Below are positions 32,161 to 39,910 of a DNA stretch of 59,302 nt, piece after piece. The DNA lies in contig JBGSQB010000229.1 in the NCBI GenBank assembly GCA_041738285.1, forward strand, positions 1 through 59,302, read 5' to 3'. Both the position numbers and the translations under genes were made by a program. Numbering within the stretch: the stretch's first letter is position 1; each line of letters starts with the position of its first letter. Under the pieces are notes generated by a model. The model made no database searches. It saw only the letters and a program-made list of their open reading frames with translations, and was not told where the DNA came from. This DNA is from SZUA-521 sp041738285. GTDB lineage: Bacteria > Pseudomonadota > Gammaproteobacteria > Pseudomonadales > Azotimanducaceae.

Positions 32161-32278
32161 TGTGGGAGCGGGCATGGAGCGTGTTGCTGAAGTCATCGAC
32201 AGCATTGTGGGAGCGGGCTTGCCCGCGAAGCCTTCCGGTGTACTCACCAGATCATTCGCGCCCAAGGGCGCTCCGACA
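32161..32278. repeat. REP cluster of two classes between convergent genes
   Basis: There are three palindromic units: a degenerate TGTGGGAGCGGGC at 32161-32173, a full TGTGGGAGCGGGCTTGCCCG at 32206-32225 (ending CGAA), and the second class ATTCGCGCCCAAGGGCGCTCC at 32254-32278. They fill the gap between the alkylsulfatase-like gene and the convergent VOC gene and can act as a two-way terminator. Confidence 0.75.
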
Positions 32279-32289
32279 CAGTCCCTGCC

Positions 32290-32697
32290 TCAGGCCGCCA
32301 TATCGACGAATTCCACCAGATTACCGTCGGGGTCTTCGACGATCGCGATGCGTACCCCTGGTCGCACTTGAGTAATCGGCACAGGGAGTTTCCGCCCCGC
32401 CTTCTGGCAGGTTGCGACGATTTCTTCGAGATTGCTGACGATCATGGTCCAGTAACGGTAACCGCTGGCGGCTGGGATTGGGCCCGGGGCTGGTGACAGC
32501 TTGGGCGCCTCTTTCGGCACAACGACTTTGATGAGGCTCGTGCCGCAGCGCAGACGATGCATCACGCCGCCACCGGGAAACGGCGTTTGCGGTTCTTCGA
32601 TGAAGCCGAGTACGTCACGGTAGAACGTGACCATCGCGGGGCCATCGCGCGCGATGATGCCGAGGTCGATTGAATCCTTCGCGAGTTTGACAGGCAT
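32290..32697 (-). CDS. VOC-family (glyoxalase-like) protein
   Basis: The protein has 135 residues with a beta-alpha-beta-beta-beta repeat. It starts with SIDLGIIARDGPAMVTFYRDVLGF, seen here as a FYRDVLGF anchor, and ends with IVEDPDGNLVEFVD, the usual metal-binding Glu tract of VOC enzymes. The cofactor or substrate is unknown. It is the last gene on the minus strand of the 32.3-35.5 kb run, 27 bases after the small membrane protein gene. It may be cotranscribed with the membrane redox operon, or separate from it. Confidence 0.8.
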   Translation of the reverse strand: MPVKLAKDSIDLGIIARDGPAMVTFYRDVLGFIEEPQTPFPGGGVMHRLRCGTSLIKVVVPKEAPKLSPAPGPIPAASGYRYWTMIVSNLEEIVATCQKAGRKLPVPITQVRPGVRIAIVEDPDGNLVEFVDMAA

Positions 32698-32724
32698 GGT
32701 GGTGTTCCCAGGTGGATAGAGAGG

Positions 32725-33198
32725 CTACGAAAATCCGATCCAGCGCCCGGCGCCAGCTACGGTGAACCACAGCGCAAGCGAAACCGCACCGGTTGATCGC
32801 TGCAGCGTGCGTCGCCCGGCGAATGCAGGCCCCGTGATGCGGCGGTGAAACGTGAATGTGAAGATCAGCGCGGTACCGAGCGCCGTCATCTTCACCCAGA
32901 ACGAGAAGTTGAAATAGCACTTCACCGCTTCCGACAAGAAAAGCGGGACACCGGTGACGAACATCAGCACCAGGGCGGCGCGCAGGTAGGGGCGGGCATC
33001 GAGCGTGACATCGGTGACGCGTCGGGCGGTCAGGCCGAGGCCGAGCAGACGCAGGTCGACCACCAGCACGGCGCCGCCGAGCAAAGCAAGGCCGATGAGG
33101 TGCACCGCTTCGATGGCCGGAAACAGCCAGATCGAATCGCGCACGTATTGACCCGGCGCTGACAGTTCGAGCCAGTCGAAGACCTCGAACAGCGTCAT
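32725..33198 (-). CDS. Four-helix membrane protein, DUF6644-like
   Basis: The protein has 157 residues and at least four hydrophobic segments (around LFPAIEAVHLIGLALLGGAVLV, ALVLMFVTGVPLF, FWVKMTALGTALIF and VSLALWFTVAGAGRWIGF). A histidine in the first helix (EAVHLIG) and a conserved VDLRLLG tract are shared with the neighbouring membrane protein, so the two are paralogues. Membrane histidines of this kind can bind heme b, which is inference. The start ATG overlaps the upstream stop (ATGA). An upstream ATG is possible but not coupled. Function is unknown. Confidence 0.7.
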   Translation of the reverse strand: MTLFEVFDWLELSAPGQYVRDSIWLFPAIEAVHLIGLALLGGAVLVVDLRLLGLGLTARRVTDVTLDARPYLRAALVLMFVTGVPLFLSEAVKCYFNFSFWVKMTALGTALIFTFTFHRRITGPAFAGRRTLQRSTGAVSLALWFTVAGAGRWIGFS

Positions 33199-33773
33199 GG
33201 GGTGGTACTCAAGTCGACCACGCAACCCGCAGCCCAGTTGATGAAGGCGCTCTGAGGCTGACGGTCACAGTCGAACCAGTTGTAGGCGATCATTCGTCCC
33301 GTGACGATCACCACCACCCAACAGGCAAGCGATGTCGCGGCCGAGATGCGGGCGCCACGCGGCGGTACGGTGTTGCCGTCCCACTGGTCGCGGTCCTGCT
33401 CGACGCGGCGATGGAAGAGCCACGCATTGATGCCAGCCGCCAGGAGCACAATCACCTTGATGCGAAACCAGATGCTCTGATAGCTGCGCACGGGAATTGC
33501 GTAGAACAGCAGCACTCCAGTCGCAGTCATGATCACAAAGCCCGCTACCGTCCAAGGCAAGAGCCGTGACGTGAACTCAGATACCGGGATCGACGTGAAC
33601 GCGAAGCCCAGGAGTCGAAGGTCAACCAGTATCACGGTGCCTGCGAACAGCATCAGCGTGAGGACGTGCGTCGACTCCACCAGCGGATACATATAAAGCG
33701 ACTCGTGCAGCGCAATGCTGCCACCGGTCGCCGCCAGCCATTGCGCAAGCCAGAGCAGGGACAGCGCTTCCAT
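33195..33773 (-). CDS. Membrane protein, paralogue of the downstream gene
   Basis: The protein has 192 residues with about four transmembrane helices. It shares with the next protein the pattern of a helix containing ESTHVLTLMLFAGTVILVDLRLLGF (seen in parts), the glycine-rich GVLLFY helix and WFRIKVIVLL. A final helix ends GRMIAYNWFDC, with a tail containing a second cysteine. Conserved intramembrane His residues suggest a b-type heme or metal site, as inference. It overlaps both neighbours by one to four bases, so it is tightly coupled in the operon. Confidence 0.7.
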   Translation of the reverse strand: MEALSLLWLAQWLAATGGSIALHESLYMYPLVESTHVLTLMLFAGTVILVDLRLLGFAFTSIPVSEFTSRLLPWTVAGFVIMTATGVLLFYAIPVRSYQSIWFRIKVIVLLAAGINAWLFHRRVEQDRDQWDGNTVPPRGARISAATSLACWVVVIVTGRMIAYNWFDCDRQPQSAFINWAAGCVVDLSTTP

Positions 33774-34330
33774 CAGTTGCTTTCCAATCGAGTAGCCGGC
33801 GTGGTCGCTGGCAGCTCCACCACACGTCCGTCGCGGTATTCGAGCACCGCAATGTAGAAGCCCGCAGTCGTGAGATCGATGGTCACATCACGCTCGCCGC
33901 GGTTCTCGAAAAACCAACCATGTGCCCCCGGAAACGGGGCCGTGTACACACCTTGCGCCGTATCGAGTCGTGCGCGCTCGAAGCCTTCGGCAGTGCCGGG
34001 CGCCGCGCCTGCAGGCTCACTGTGGAAGTCGTAGAGCACTTCGGCATCGGCTTGCCAGTCGAACACGAAGCTCTGGCCCGCGTCCATTCTGAGTTTGATC
34101 TCCAGCGACTCGAACGGCGCGAGCACGAGCGTTCGGCGATCGAGCGCGAACTCGGCACCACCAGGCTTCAGTGCTCCCGATTGTGCTGGCGAAAGACCGG
34201 AAATACCGAGTACGCGCCCCGCACCCGTGATGTCGATGCCGAATTCTGCGGGCATCACGACGGTAACCAACAACACAGCGGCCGCCAGCACCGCGGCACC
34301 TGTCGCAATGATGAGGAATTTCAGGGACAT
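33773..34330 (-). CDS. Membrane-anchored protein of unknown function
   Basis: The protein has 185 residues with one N-terminal transmembrane helix (LIIATGAAVLAAAVLLVTVV). An exported part rich in beta strands follows and includes VLAPFESLEIKLRMDAGQSF and HGWFFENRGERDVTIDLTTAGFY (seen in parts). Its topology is single-pass with a periplasmic domain. The tract ENRGERDVTI looks like a jelly-roll or cupredoxin-like strand order, but no metal ligands were recognised. The start overlaps the HupE/UreJ-like stop by ATGA, and its own stop touches the next start. I do not recognise a named family. Confidence 0.65.
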   Translation of the reverse strand: MSLKFLIIATGAAVLAAAVLLVTVVMPAEFGIDITGAGRVLGISGLSPAQSGALKPGGAEFALDRRTLVLAPFESLEIKLRMDAGQSFVFDWQADAEVLYDFHSEPAGAAPGTAEGFERARLDTAQGVYTAPFPGAHGWFFENRGERDVTIDLTTAGFYIAVLEYRDGRVVELPATTPATRLESN

Positions 34331-35010
34331 CACAGCGCTGCTCGATAGGCGAGCAGCTGGTAGCCCGCCAGCGTGAAGCCGAGGGTCATCAGCACTGCGT
34401 TGGCGACGACCGTTTGGCGCTCGAAGGCCGCGGCGCGTCGCCACCACAAGAGCGCAATCACGATGCACCCGAGCGCGACCAGCTGGCCGAACTCGACGCC
34501 GACGTTGAAGCTGATCAGATTGGTGAGCAGGCCATTGCCGGTGATCTGAAACGCCTCCAATTTGGTGGCAAGCCCCAGGCCGTGACAGAGACCGAAGGCA
34601 AATACCGCGAATCCGACCGGCGGCCGGACGCCAAACGCCGCCTCGAATCCATTCAGGTTCTCGAACGCTTTGTAGACGATCGACAGGCCAATCACGGCGT
34701 CGACCAGATGCGAGTTCAGTCCCGTTCCCAGCAGCACGCCGGAAACGAGGGTGATGCTGTGGCCGAGCGCAAACAACGACACGAGCGCAATCAGGTCTCT
34801 GGCGCGGGTGAGGAAGAACACGATGCCCGCCAGATACAACAGGTGATCGAAACCGGTGACCATGTGCTTGGCGCCGAGGTACATGAACGGCGCAATCGCA
34901 GCGCCATCTGCGCCCCGCACGAACTGCGCGTCGGCACCACCGATGGTGTGCGCCATCCCCAACGCAGGGATGAGCGCCAACAGCAGCAGGCTTGACCGAG
35001 GGGCCGTCAT
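34330..35010 (-). CDS. HupE/UreJ-like membrane protein
   Basis: The protein has 226 residues with a cleavable or uncleaved N-terminal helix and about six more helices. The signature GFDHLLYLAGIVFF, the helix GHSITLVSG and GLCHGLGLA with FNVGVEFGQ match the HupE/UreJ family, in which histidines in these positions are linked to nickel or metal movement. No hydrogenase or urease genes are nearby, so a nickel role here is open. It is coupled to the anchored 185-residue protein and lies 13 bases after the cytochrome-like lipoprotein. Confidence 0.8.
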   Translation of the reverse strand: MTAPRSSLLLLALIPALGMAHTIGGADAQFVRGADGAAIAPFMYLGAKHMVTGFDHLLYLAGIVFFLTRARDLIALVSLFALGHSITLVSGVLLGTGLNSHLVDAVIGLSIVYKAFENLNGFEAAFGVRPPVGFAVFAFGLCHGLGLATKLEAFQITGNGLLTNLISFNVGVEFGQLVALGCIVIALLWWRRAAAFERQTVVANAVLMTLGFTLAGYQLLAYRAAL

Positions 35011-35023
35011 TTCGGTCTGTCGA

Positions 35024-35476
35024 TCACGGCGTCTCGTCTGCGGCAATGTATTGGGTGTGACACGACACGCAGACGCTATAGATGCGGCCGCCAGCGTCGA
35101 ACAGGGCATCCTTGTCGTGATCTTCGGCCGCTTTCAGTGCCAGCAGCGCCGCCGCGGTGAGCCCATTCGAGATTTCGATCCACTCACCCTGGTCAACTGC
35201 GCGGCCAGGCATGGCGAGCAGATTGCCTGCTTCCGCAACCACAGCCGCACTGTTGCGCACCGCGTCCCAGCCTTCGTCGGTGGTGGGCGACAGATCTACT
35301 TCGCCATCGATCGTGATGACGCTGCCGGCCGACTCCCAGATCACATCCGCAGCGGGATCGAGCACCCAGTTCATGGTCTGCTTCATATCGAACGGCGGTG
35401 CAGGGGAGGGCGGCGGTGACGCGCCGCATGCGGTCAACATCAAAAGCCAAGGGCACAGGCGCCGCGCGTCAGTCAT
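35024..35476 (-). CDS. c-type cytochrome-like lipoprotein
   Basis: The protein has 150 residues. It begins with a lipobox signal (LLMLTAC, cysteine near 17) and a short proline-rich linker. The domain contains WVLDPAADVIWESAG and ends with YSVCVSCHTQYI, a CxxCH heme-binding motif near the C-terminus. This layout of a C-terminal CxxCH after a helical bundle recalls cytochrome c'-like proteins. The lipid anchor would hold it in the outer or inner membrane facing the periplasm. It is the first gene of the operon that includes HupE/UreJ-like and paired membrane proteins, which suggests an electron-transfer role. Confidence 0.78.
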   Translation of the reverse strand: MTDARRLCPWLLMLTACGASPPPSPAPPFDMKQTMNWVLDPAADVIWESAGSVITIDGEVDLSPTTDEGWDAVRNSAAVVAEAGNLLAMPGRAVDQGEWIEISNGLTAAALLALKAAEDHDKDALFDAGGRIYSVCVSCHTQYIAADETP

Positions 35477-35542
35477 TGATTCGTTCCAATTCGCACGCGC
35501 TCGATTATCGCGGGCAGGTTCGATGCGGGTCAAAGTACTCAG

Positions 35543-35618
35543 TGTGGAAGCGGGCTTGCTCGCGAACAATTCAGCGCGTGCACCGTACATCACTCGCGGG
35601 CAAACCCGCTCCCACACG
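35543..35618. repeat. Inverted REP pair (BIME-like)
   Basis: The sequence GTGTGGAAGCGGGCTTGCTC (from 35542) is matched in inverse orientation by GCGGGCAAACCCGCTCCCAC (35596-35615). The two are about 25 bases apart, as in a two-REP cluster. It lies between the cytochrome-like lipoprotein operon and the stop of the small membrane protein at 35622. Both genes are on the minus strand, so it may end the upstream transcript or stabilise its 3' end. Confidence 0.72.
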
Positions 35619-35621
35619 ATT

Positions 35622-35891
35622 TCATTGGTCATTGTCGCGGCGGCGGTGAATGAAACCCCACAACAGATGAACGGCGGCGGCAGCAACGGCAGCGTACATG
35701 AAGGTGGGAATCAACCAGCTGATCGCTGTGGCCATGACGAATTGCCAATTGGTGCCACTGGCATCGTGGAATATACCGGCGGGATTCTCCAGCCACTCCC
35801 ACGCGGTGATCACGGCCGTCACGAGCGTTGCGATGCACGCGCCCGCGCCCAGTCCGAAAACCCATGATCGCACACCCAGTAACTTTGCCAT
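35622..35891 (-). CDS. Small two-helix membrane protein
   Basis: The protein has 89 residues with two long hydrophobic stretches (WVFGLGAGACIATLVTAVI and VMATAISWLIPTFMYAAVAAAAVH) and a basic tail (HRRRDNDQ) that should face the cytoplasm. No family was recognised. It is separated by only 6 bases from the membrane protein upstream on the same strand, so the two are probably cotranscribed and may form a complex. Confidence 0.6.
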   Translation of the reverse strand: MAKLLGVRSWVFGLGAGACIATLVTAVITAWEWLENPAGIFHDASGTNWQFVMATAISWLIPTFMYAAVAAAAVHLLWGFIHRRRDNDQ

Positions 35892-35897
35892 TGTCGA

Positions 35898-36326
35898 CTA
35901 CGGTTGCGCGGGCGGGCGAATTCGATCGCCCAATCGCTTCGCCAGCCACGCCATGGGTAGATAGGCCGCAGCCAGATCGAGCACGATGAACCAGGCAGGC
36001 GCGGGAATCATCAATGCCGCCGCAACCCCACCGGTGAGTGACGTGAGCCCCACCAATCCCGTCACGACCATTCGGTGGCTGGACACGATCAGGCAGGCGA
36101 TCAGGGCGCCGCCGAATGTGCCGAGGGCATGCGCGGTGAACGGAACCACGAAATGCTTCGGCTCGAACAGGTGAATCGAACGCGCGAACGCATCGGCGTC
36201 GCTCACATCGACCCCCGCTGGTGGCGGAATCAGTGATGGTCCGAGCAGGATGATCGCCATGTTGATGCATCCGCCCAGGACGACGCCAACGATCACGGCC
36301 AACGCACTCCAAGCGAACGTCTTCAT
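35898..36326 (-). CDS. Four-helix membrane protein of unknown function
   Basis: The protein has 142 residues. The first helix ends with a GGC (VVLGGCINM) that resembles a lipobox, but the surroundings are transmembrane. Further helices are FTAHALGTFGGALIACLIV, VTGLVGLTSLTGGVAAALMI and a final IVLDLAAAYLPMAWLA, with a basic tail. The periplasmic loop holds HLFEPKHF. The length, the helix pattern and the hydrophobic glycine motif are seen in small hypothetical membrane proteins of many gammaproteobacteria. It precedes the 89-residue membrane protein. Confidence 0.6.
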   Translation of the reverse strand: MKTFAWSALAVIVGVVLGGCINMAIILLGPSLIPPPAGVDVSDADAFARSIHLFEPKHFVVPFTAHALGTFGGALIACLIVSSHRMVVTGLVGLTSLTGGVAAALMIPAPAWFIVLDLAAAYLPMAWLAKRLGDRIRPPAQP

Positions 36327-36338
36327 CCGACTAGTCGA

Positions 36339-36575
36339 TTACTCGTGCGACCAACGAATCTGGAACTCGACTTCTTCCTCCGACTTCGATTTCTCGTGCT
36401 CGATCGAAAACGTTGCTCCTTTGGGCACTTGAATCCGTTCCCCTGCGATCTGAATCGTGAATCGCTTGTCACGCTCGACCGCGTCCGCCAATCGCCTCAG
36501 CTTTGCGGCGAATTGCGCGTTCGAGTAGATTTTGTCGACGTCGCGGGTCGATTTCCGACGTGCCTTCTTTGCCAT
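36339..36575 (-). CDS. Amphi-Trp domain protein
   Basis: The protein has 78 residues. It opens with a basic N-terminus (KKARRK), follows with FAAKLRRLADAVERDKRF, and ends with VEFQIRWSHE, the paired beta-strand pattern of the amphi-Trp domain named for its conserved tryptophan. The start ATG is preceded by GGAG, which favours it over longer in-frame candidates. Function is unknown, and amphi-Trp proteins are often found in halophile and environmental genomes as small stress-type proteins. It begins a run of mostly unrelated small genes on the minus strand. Confidence 0.75.
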   Translation of the reverse strand: MAKKARRKSTRDVDKIYSNAQFAAKLRRLADAVERDKRFTIQIAGERIQVPKGATFSIEHEKSKSEEEVEFQIRWSHE

Positions 36576-36585
36576 GGCCGCTCCT

Positions 36586-37020
36586 TTATCCTGATTGATG
36601 CTCGCGCTCGAGCAGCTGTTCGGCCGTCCGATCCCGCGTGCTGTGTAGTCCAACCACGTTGCCGTTCGGATCATCGACCAGCGCAAACCGTGCGCCCCAG
36701 GGCGGATCGCATGGTGCGAGGTGACCCACATAGCCTGCATCAACGAGCCGAGCGTACGTCTCGTCGACGGCACTGCGCGACTCGAGTTCGAAGTTGATGG
36801 TATTCGATGACGGCCCACGATGTGGAGTGAACGCGACATCATAGCTTTGCGTCAGCTCGGTCGATCCGAGTTCAACGGTCGCGCCGCTCTTCATCGTGGC
36901 GCGGGCGAGCATGATGCCAACGCGTTCGATCTCGAGGCCGAGCGTCTCGTAGAACTCGATGGTGGCATCGAGGTCGTTCGCGAAAACATAGATGCCCAGT
37001 AGTTGGGGTTGAATCGTCAT
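36586..37020 (-). CDS. VOC-family protein
   Basis: The protein has 144 residues with glyoxalase/bleomycin-resistance fold elements. LGIYVFANDLDATIEFYETLGLE is the first beta-alpha unit (seen here in parts), and FALVDDPNGNVVGLHS is the C-terminal strand with the usual metal or substrate position. The C-terminal 20 residues are a charged helix. Specific chemistry is unknown. It is 27 bases after the DUF1801 gene and 10 bases before amphi-Trp on the same strand, consistent with a loosely packed operon. Confidence 0.8.
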   Translation of the reverse strand: MTIQPQLLGIYVFANDLDATIEFYETLGLEIERVGIMLARATMKSGATVELGSTELTQSYDVAFTPHRGPSSNTINFELESRSAVDETYARLVDAGYVGHLAPCDPPWGARFALVDDPNGNVVGLHSTRDRTAEQLLEREHQSG

Positions 37021-37047
37021 GGCACCACCACGTGTGTGCAGTCAAGT

Positions 37048-37446
37048 CTACTCGGTACGATTTGACTTCTCGATGATCGTTCGAAGCACCGTCAGGTCGA
37101 TGTCCGCCAATCGGTTCACGTAAAGACAACCGACGCCAGGTCGATGCTTGCCGAGCCTGGCGAGCAACTTCGACTTGCCATCGAAGTCCGCGAGATAGAA
37201 TACCAACGACTGCGCGCGCGGCGAGAAGCCGATCTTGCAGATCTCGGCGGTCTTGCCATTGGCGAGTGCGTACTTATGCTTGCCGAAGCCGATGATGCTC
37301 GGTCCCCACATCTTTGGACGCTTGCGGGAGACAGCTGCCATCATCTTCGTGATTACTTGAGCGTCCTGGCGCCGCGTTGCGTTCTTGACTCTATCGATGA
37401 ACGCTTCGACGCTTGCTTCGGTCTGGTGCGTTTTGCGTTCAGTCAT
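37048..37446 (-). CDS. DUF1801 (YdhG-like) domain protein
   Basis: The protein has 132 residues from the ATG at 37446 (an upstream ATG six codons earlier is not favoured). It contains MMAAVSRKRPKMWGPSIIGFGKHKYAL and YLADFDGKSKLLARLGKH (each seen in parts), typical of the DUF1801 fold. The family is small and uncharacterised. A second DUF1801 protein lies at 41988. Its start overlaps the end of the phytanoyl-CoA dioxygenase-like gene by 8 bases, so translation may be coupled. Confidence 0.8.
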   Translation of the reverse strand: MTERKTHQTEASVEAFIDRVKNATRRQDAQVITKMMAAVSRKRPKMWGPSIIGFGKHKYALANGKTAEICKIGFSPRAQSLVFYLADFDGKSKLLARLGKHRPGVGCLYVNRLADIDLTVLRTIIEKSNRTE

Positions 37447-38209
37447 GGGCGCGTATCCTGGCAACGGTCATCATTCGGGGCGCGCTGCCACGGTTCGGGG
37501 CGGGACTGTGCAACAGCCAGGGATGGCCGATCACAATGTCACCGGGTTCTCCGGTCAGCTCAATCAGTCGCAACGGGTCGGTGTCGGCATGTTCCACCGG
37601 CGGCAGCGCTGCCGCCCAGTTCTCGACAGTCCAGCCACCGCGGAACGCGCGCAGATAGGGGTCGCTGGCGAGCAGCGCCTGACGCGTCACCTTCATCTTC
37701 ACTGCACGCAGATGCGGATTGGCAGCCATGTACGCGGCGATGCGTCGATGGGAACCTTCGACTACCAGCGTACCGCCGGCGGCGGCCGGCACAGCATTGA
37801 TGAAGCCGATGATCAGTGCCCCACAGATGCGTGTCGGCGGAAGGTCGTACGGAAAGTCGGTATGAAAGTTCGGCCGCGACTTCGCGTCGATCGCTTGCGG
37901 AAATGAAATGAGAAATGAGCCCCAGCATCGTGGACGGTCCCAGCACCCGGGGCCGATGAGTCCATCCAGTGCTGAGGTGACGCATGGCCCGCCGATGGGC
38001 TCGAACACGTCCAGCATGCGCAGCTTCGCAAGCCCAAGTGCGGGCGGCAGATGCCAGGTGTCTCTGTCCGCTCGCATCACACCATGTTTTCTCTCCAGCG
38101 CTCGCCACAGCGTTTCTTCCATGGCGCTCGCCTGCGGCGCGGAGAAGACGCCGCTCAGGCGAATGAATCCGCGCGCATCGAACTCATGGTGTTGCTGTTG
38201 GGTCAGCAC
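37439..38209 (-). CDS. Phytanoyl-CoA dioxygenase (PhyH) family Fe(II)/2-oxoglutarate oxygenase
   Basis: The protein has 256 residues with a double-stranded beta-helix core. The metal-binding HxD is in FHTDFPYDLP, the distal histidine is in IGHPWLLHSPAPNRG, and a later arginine (PRMMTVAR) would bind 2-oxoglutarate. Such enzymes hydroxylate lipids, CoA esters, halogenated or other small molecules. The start ATG is at 38209. The gene is flanked by unrelated small genes, and the natural substrate cannot be guessed. Confidence 0.84.
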   Translation of the reverse strand: MLTQQQHHEFDARGFIRLSGVFSAPQASAMEETLWRALERKHGVMRADRDTWHLPPALGLAKLRMLDVFEPIGGPCVTSALDGLIGPGCWDRPRCWGSFLISFPQAIDAKSRPNFHTDFPYDLPPTRICGALIIGFINAVPAAAGGTLVVEGSHRRIAAYMAANPHLRAVKMKVTRQALLASDPYLRAFRGGWTVENWAAALPPVEHADTDPLRLIELTGEPGDIVIGHPWLLHSPAPNRGSAPRMMTVARIRAHD

Positions 38210-38259
38210 CGATTTTGTCCTCGATCTCGAAACTCACCGCAACAAACAGGTGGTTGGCA

Positions 38260-38679
38260 TCATGTCGTACCGGTGCGGCCGGCGTGAGCCGCTTTGCGGA
38301 CTTCGCGTTCACGCTCGAAGGCCTCCACCAGTTCGACGAGGTCGAGGCTTTGGATCGAAGGCTCATAGTCGAAGTGCGGACTTCGCGGCCGCAGCACGTA
38401 ACTGCTGCCGTATGCGTCGCGTTGCAGATAGCTCTCATCGACGAGCATGCGTCGCGTCGCCACACGGTCCATGCCAATAGGTGCGCCGAATGCGTCGACC
38501 CATGACTGCAAGTGGACGTTGATCTCGGTCTCGGTATACGCCGCGCCTGGCTCGAGGCCAACCATGGCGCTCACCAGCAACGTGACGACGGCCTCGCGTT
38601 TCTTTGGCAACGTACGCTGACTGCAGACCAGCACAGGAAACTGGCGGACGAACTCATCGTATGTGACCAAGTGGGGCAT
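38260..38679 (-). CDS. DUF2087-domain protein
   Basis: The protein has 139 residues from the ATG at 38679. An in-frame TTG at 38703 would overlap the DUF2161 stop and cannot be ruled out. Features are LPKKREAVVTLLVSAMVG, then YTETEINVHLQSWVDAFGAP and RRMLVDESYLQRDAYGSSY (each seen in parts). This is the classic DUF2087 pattern, a small winged-helix-like domain often fused to transcription regulators but here alone. Possibly DNA-binding. The preceding DUF2161 gene is directly upstream. Confidence 0.78.
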   Translation of the reverse strand: MPHLVTYDEFVRQFPVLVCSQRTLPKKREAVVTLLVSAMVGLEPGAAYTETEINVHLQSWVDAFGAPIGMDRVATRRMLVDESYLQRDAYGSSYVLRPRSPHFDYEPSIQSLDLVELVEAFEREREVRKAAHAGRTGTT

Positions 38680-38699
38680 AGGGTGATGTAGCGCCGCGT

Positions 38700-39359
38700 T
38701 CAATCGCTCACGTAGCGCGAAAGAGCGGTACTTGCTTCAGGTTTGATGTCATAGATACCAGTTTTGATGCGTTGAAACCACCCGTAGTGATTGTCCGCCA
38801 TGATCTGGCGCGCGTTGGCGACGCCGCAGCCCTTTGCGACCAGCGCGGCCTTGGTCGCACCGTGCTGCGACAGAAAATTCGCGCAGCGCAGCGCATCCTG
38901 TCGATAGGCGGTAACGAGTCCGCGTCGGGTGGCCCCACCGACATTGGGGTCACCGACGCGATTGTGAAACTCGTTCAGGAGCCTGGCTTGCTTGGTCTTC
39001 GACTGCCGCGGCTTGTAAGGGCCGGGGTCCAGATGGGCGGTGACGCGCTGATCGCGCATTCGCACGGTGATCAGACCGAGGCCGAGTCGTCGGCATAGCG
39101 CGACGTTGCGCAGCAGCGATCTCCTGAATCCTGGGCCCTTGCCGGCCGGAACCGCGATATAGACGAGGTCGGTGACCGCCTGGCGCGCGGTTGCCTGATG
39201 AAACAGCGACAGAGAAAAACCGGTCTTGAGTTCGATCACCAGCGGCGCCTCATCACCGCGCACGGCGACGATGTCCGCTGCGCCGACTTCCGCTTTCACT
39301 TGGTAGCCTTGTTGCTCCAGAAAGCGCTTGACGGGTGGGTAGAGGGCGGTTTCGTTCAT
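38700..39359 (-). CDS. DUF2161 protein, putative PD-(D/E)XK phosphodiesterase
   Basis: The protein has 219 residues. The N-terminal half has VKAEVGAADIVAVRGDEAPLVIELKTGFSL (seen in parts), where D and ELK form the PD-(D/E)xK nuclease core. The C-terminal half is a winged-helix-like segment (ALVAKGCGVANARQIMADNHYGWF) recognised as part of DUF2161. It is probably a nucleic-acid enzyme of unknown target. It is upstream of DUF2087 on the same strand. Start ATG is at 39359. There is no obvious toxin or restriction partner apart from the P-loop protein 23 bases upstream. Confidence 0.8.
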   Translation of the reverse strand: MNETALYPPVKRFLEQQGYQVKAEVGAADIVAVRGDEAPLVIELKTGFSLSLFHQATARQAVTDLVYIAVPAGKGPGFRRSLLRNVALCRRLGLGLITVRMRDQRVTAHLDPGPYKPRQSKTKQARLLNEFHNRVGDPNVGGATRRGLVTAYRQDALRCANFLSQHGATKAALVAKGCGVANARQIMADNHYGWFQRIKTGIYDIKPEASTALSRYVSD

Positions 39360-39382
39360 TGCGTTGCGTTCGACCTGGGTGG

Positions 39383-39910
39383 TCAGACCCGCGCGGTCGA
39401 AACGAACTCGATGTCTCGGCGCTCGATCTCGAGATCATCGGGTGGTTCCCACAGGTCGCTGGCGGATTCGAACATCTCATCCGGCACCACCATCTGAAAT
39501 GTGCCGGACTGCGCGTGATTGCGCGCGTGTACGCGCGCCCGCCGCACTGCGCGTGGCGCGTCCAGCACGTATACCCTGAGTGGATACTCGGCGGCGTCGA
39601 TGCGTGCGTAGAAGTCCAAGCGAGCGTGGCATTGCACAAGGCCGAGTTCGAGTACTGCACTGGTGCCTGTGTCGATGAGATCGCAGGTTACGCGCCAGAT
39701 CTGTTCGATGCAGCGCTGCTTACGTTCGCCGTACCACTGCATGAGGTCAATATTGGGCCGATCCGGGCGGAACAGGGTCACCATCCATTCGTCCAGAATC
39801 AATCGAGGCGCGGCATGAGTCAGGCCGAGTTGGGCCGCAAAGGTCGACTTGCCAGCACCTACGGGACCCTCGACCAGGAAGACGGTTGCGATTTGGCGCT
39901 CCAGGTTCAA
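39383..39910 (-). CDS. P-loop AAA-type kinase-like protein
   Basis: The protein has 175 residues with a TTG start that overlaps the NTF2-like stop (TTGA). The Walker A motif is GPVGAGKST. LILDEWM and LELGLVQ follow, and RRARVHARN is a likely lid arginine region. The layout matches the small AAA_33 kinase family that phosphorylates small molecules such as antibiotics or zeta-toxin-like substrates. Both target and role are unknown. The neighbours DUF2161 and NTF2-like are also of unknown function. Confidence 0.75.
   Translation of the reverse strand: MNLERQIATVFLVEGPVGAGKSTFAAQLGLTHAAPRLILDEWMVTLFRPDRPNIDLMQWYGERKQRCIEQIWRVTCDLIDTGTSAVLELGLVQCHARLDFYARIDAAEYPLRVYVLDAPRAVRRARVHARNHAQSGTFQMVVPDEMFESASDLWEPPDDLEIERRDIEFVSTARV

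Noticed and set aside
32162..32371. A small frame over the REP cluster
   Set aside because: Encoded by REP units (VGAGLPAK) and running into the VOC gene antisense; no ribosome site.
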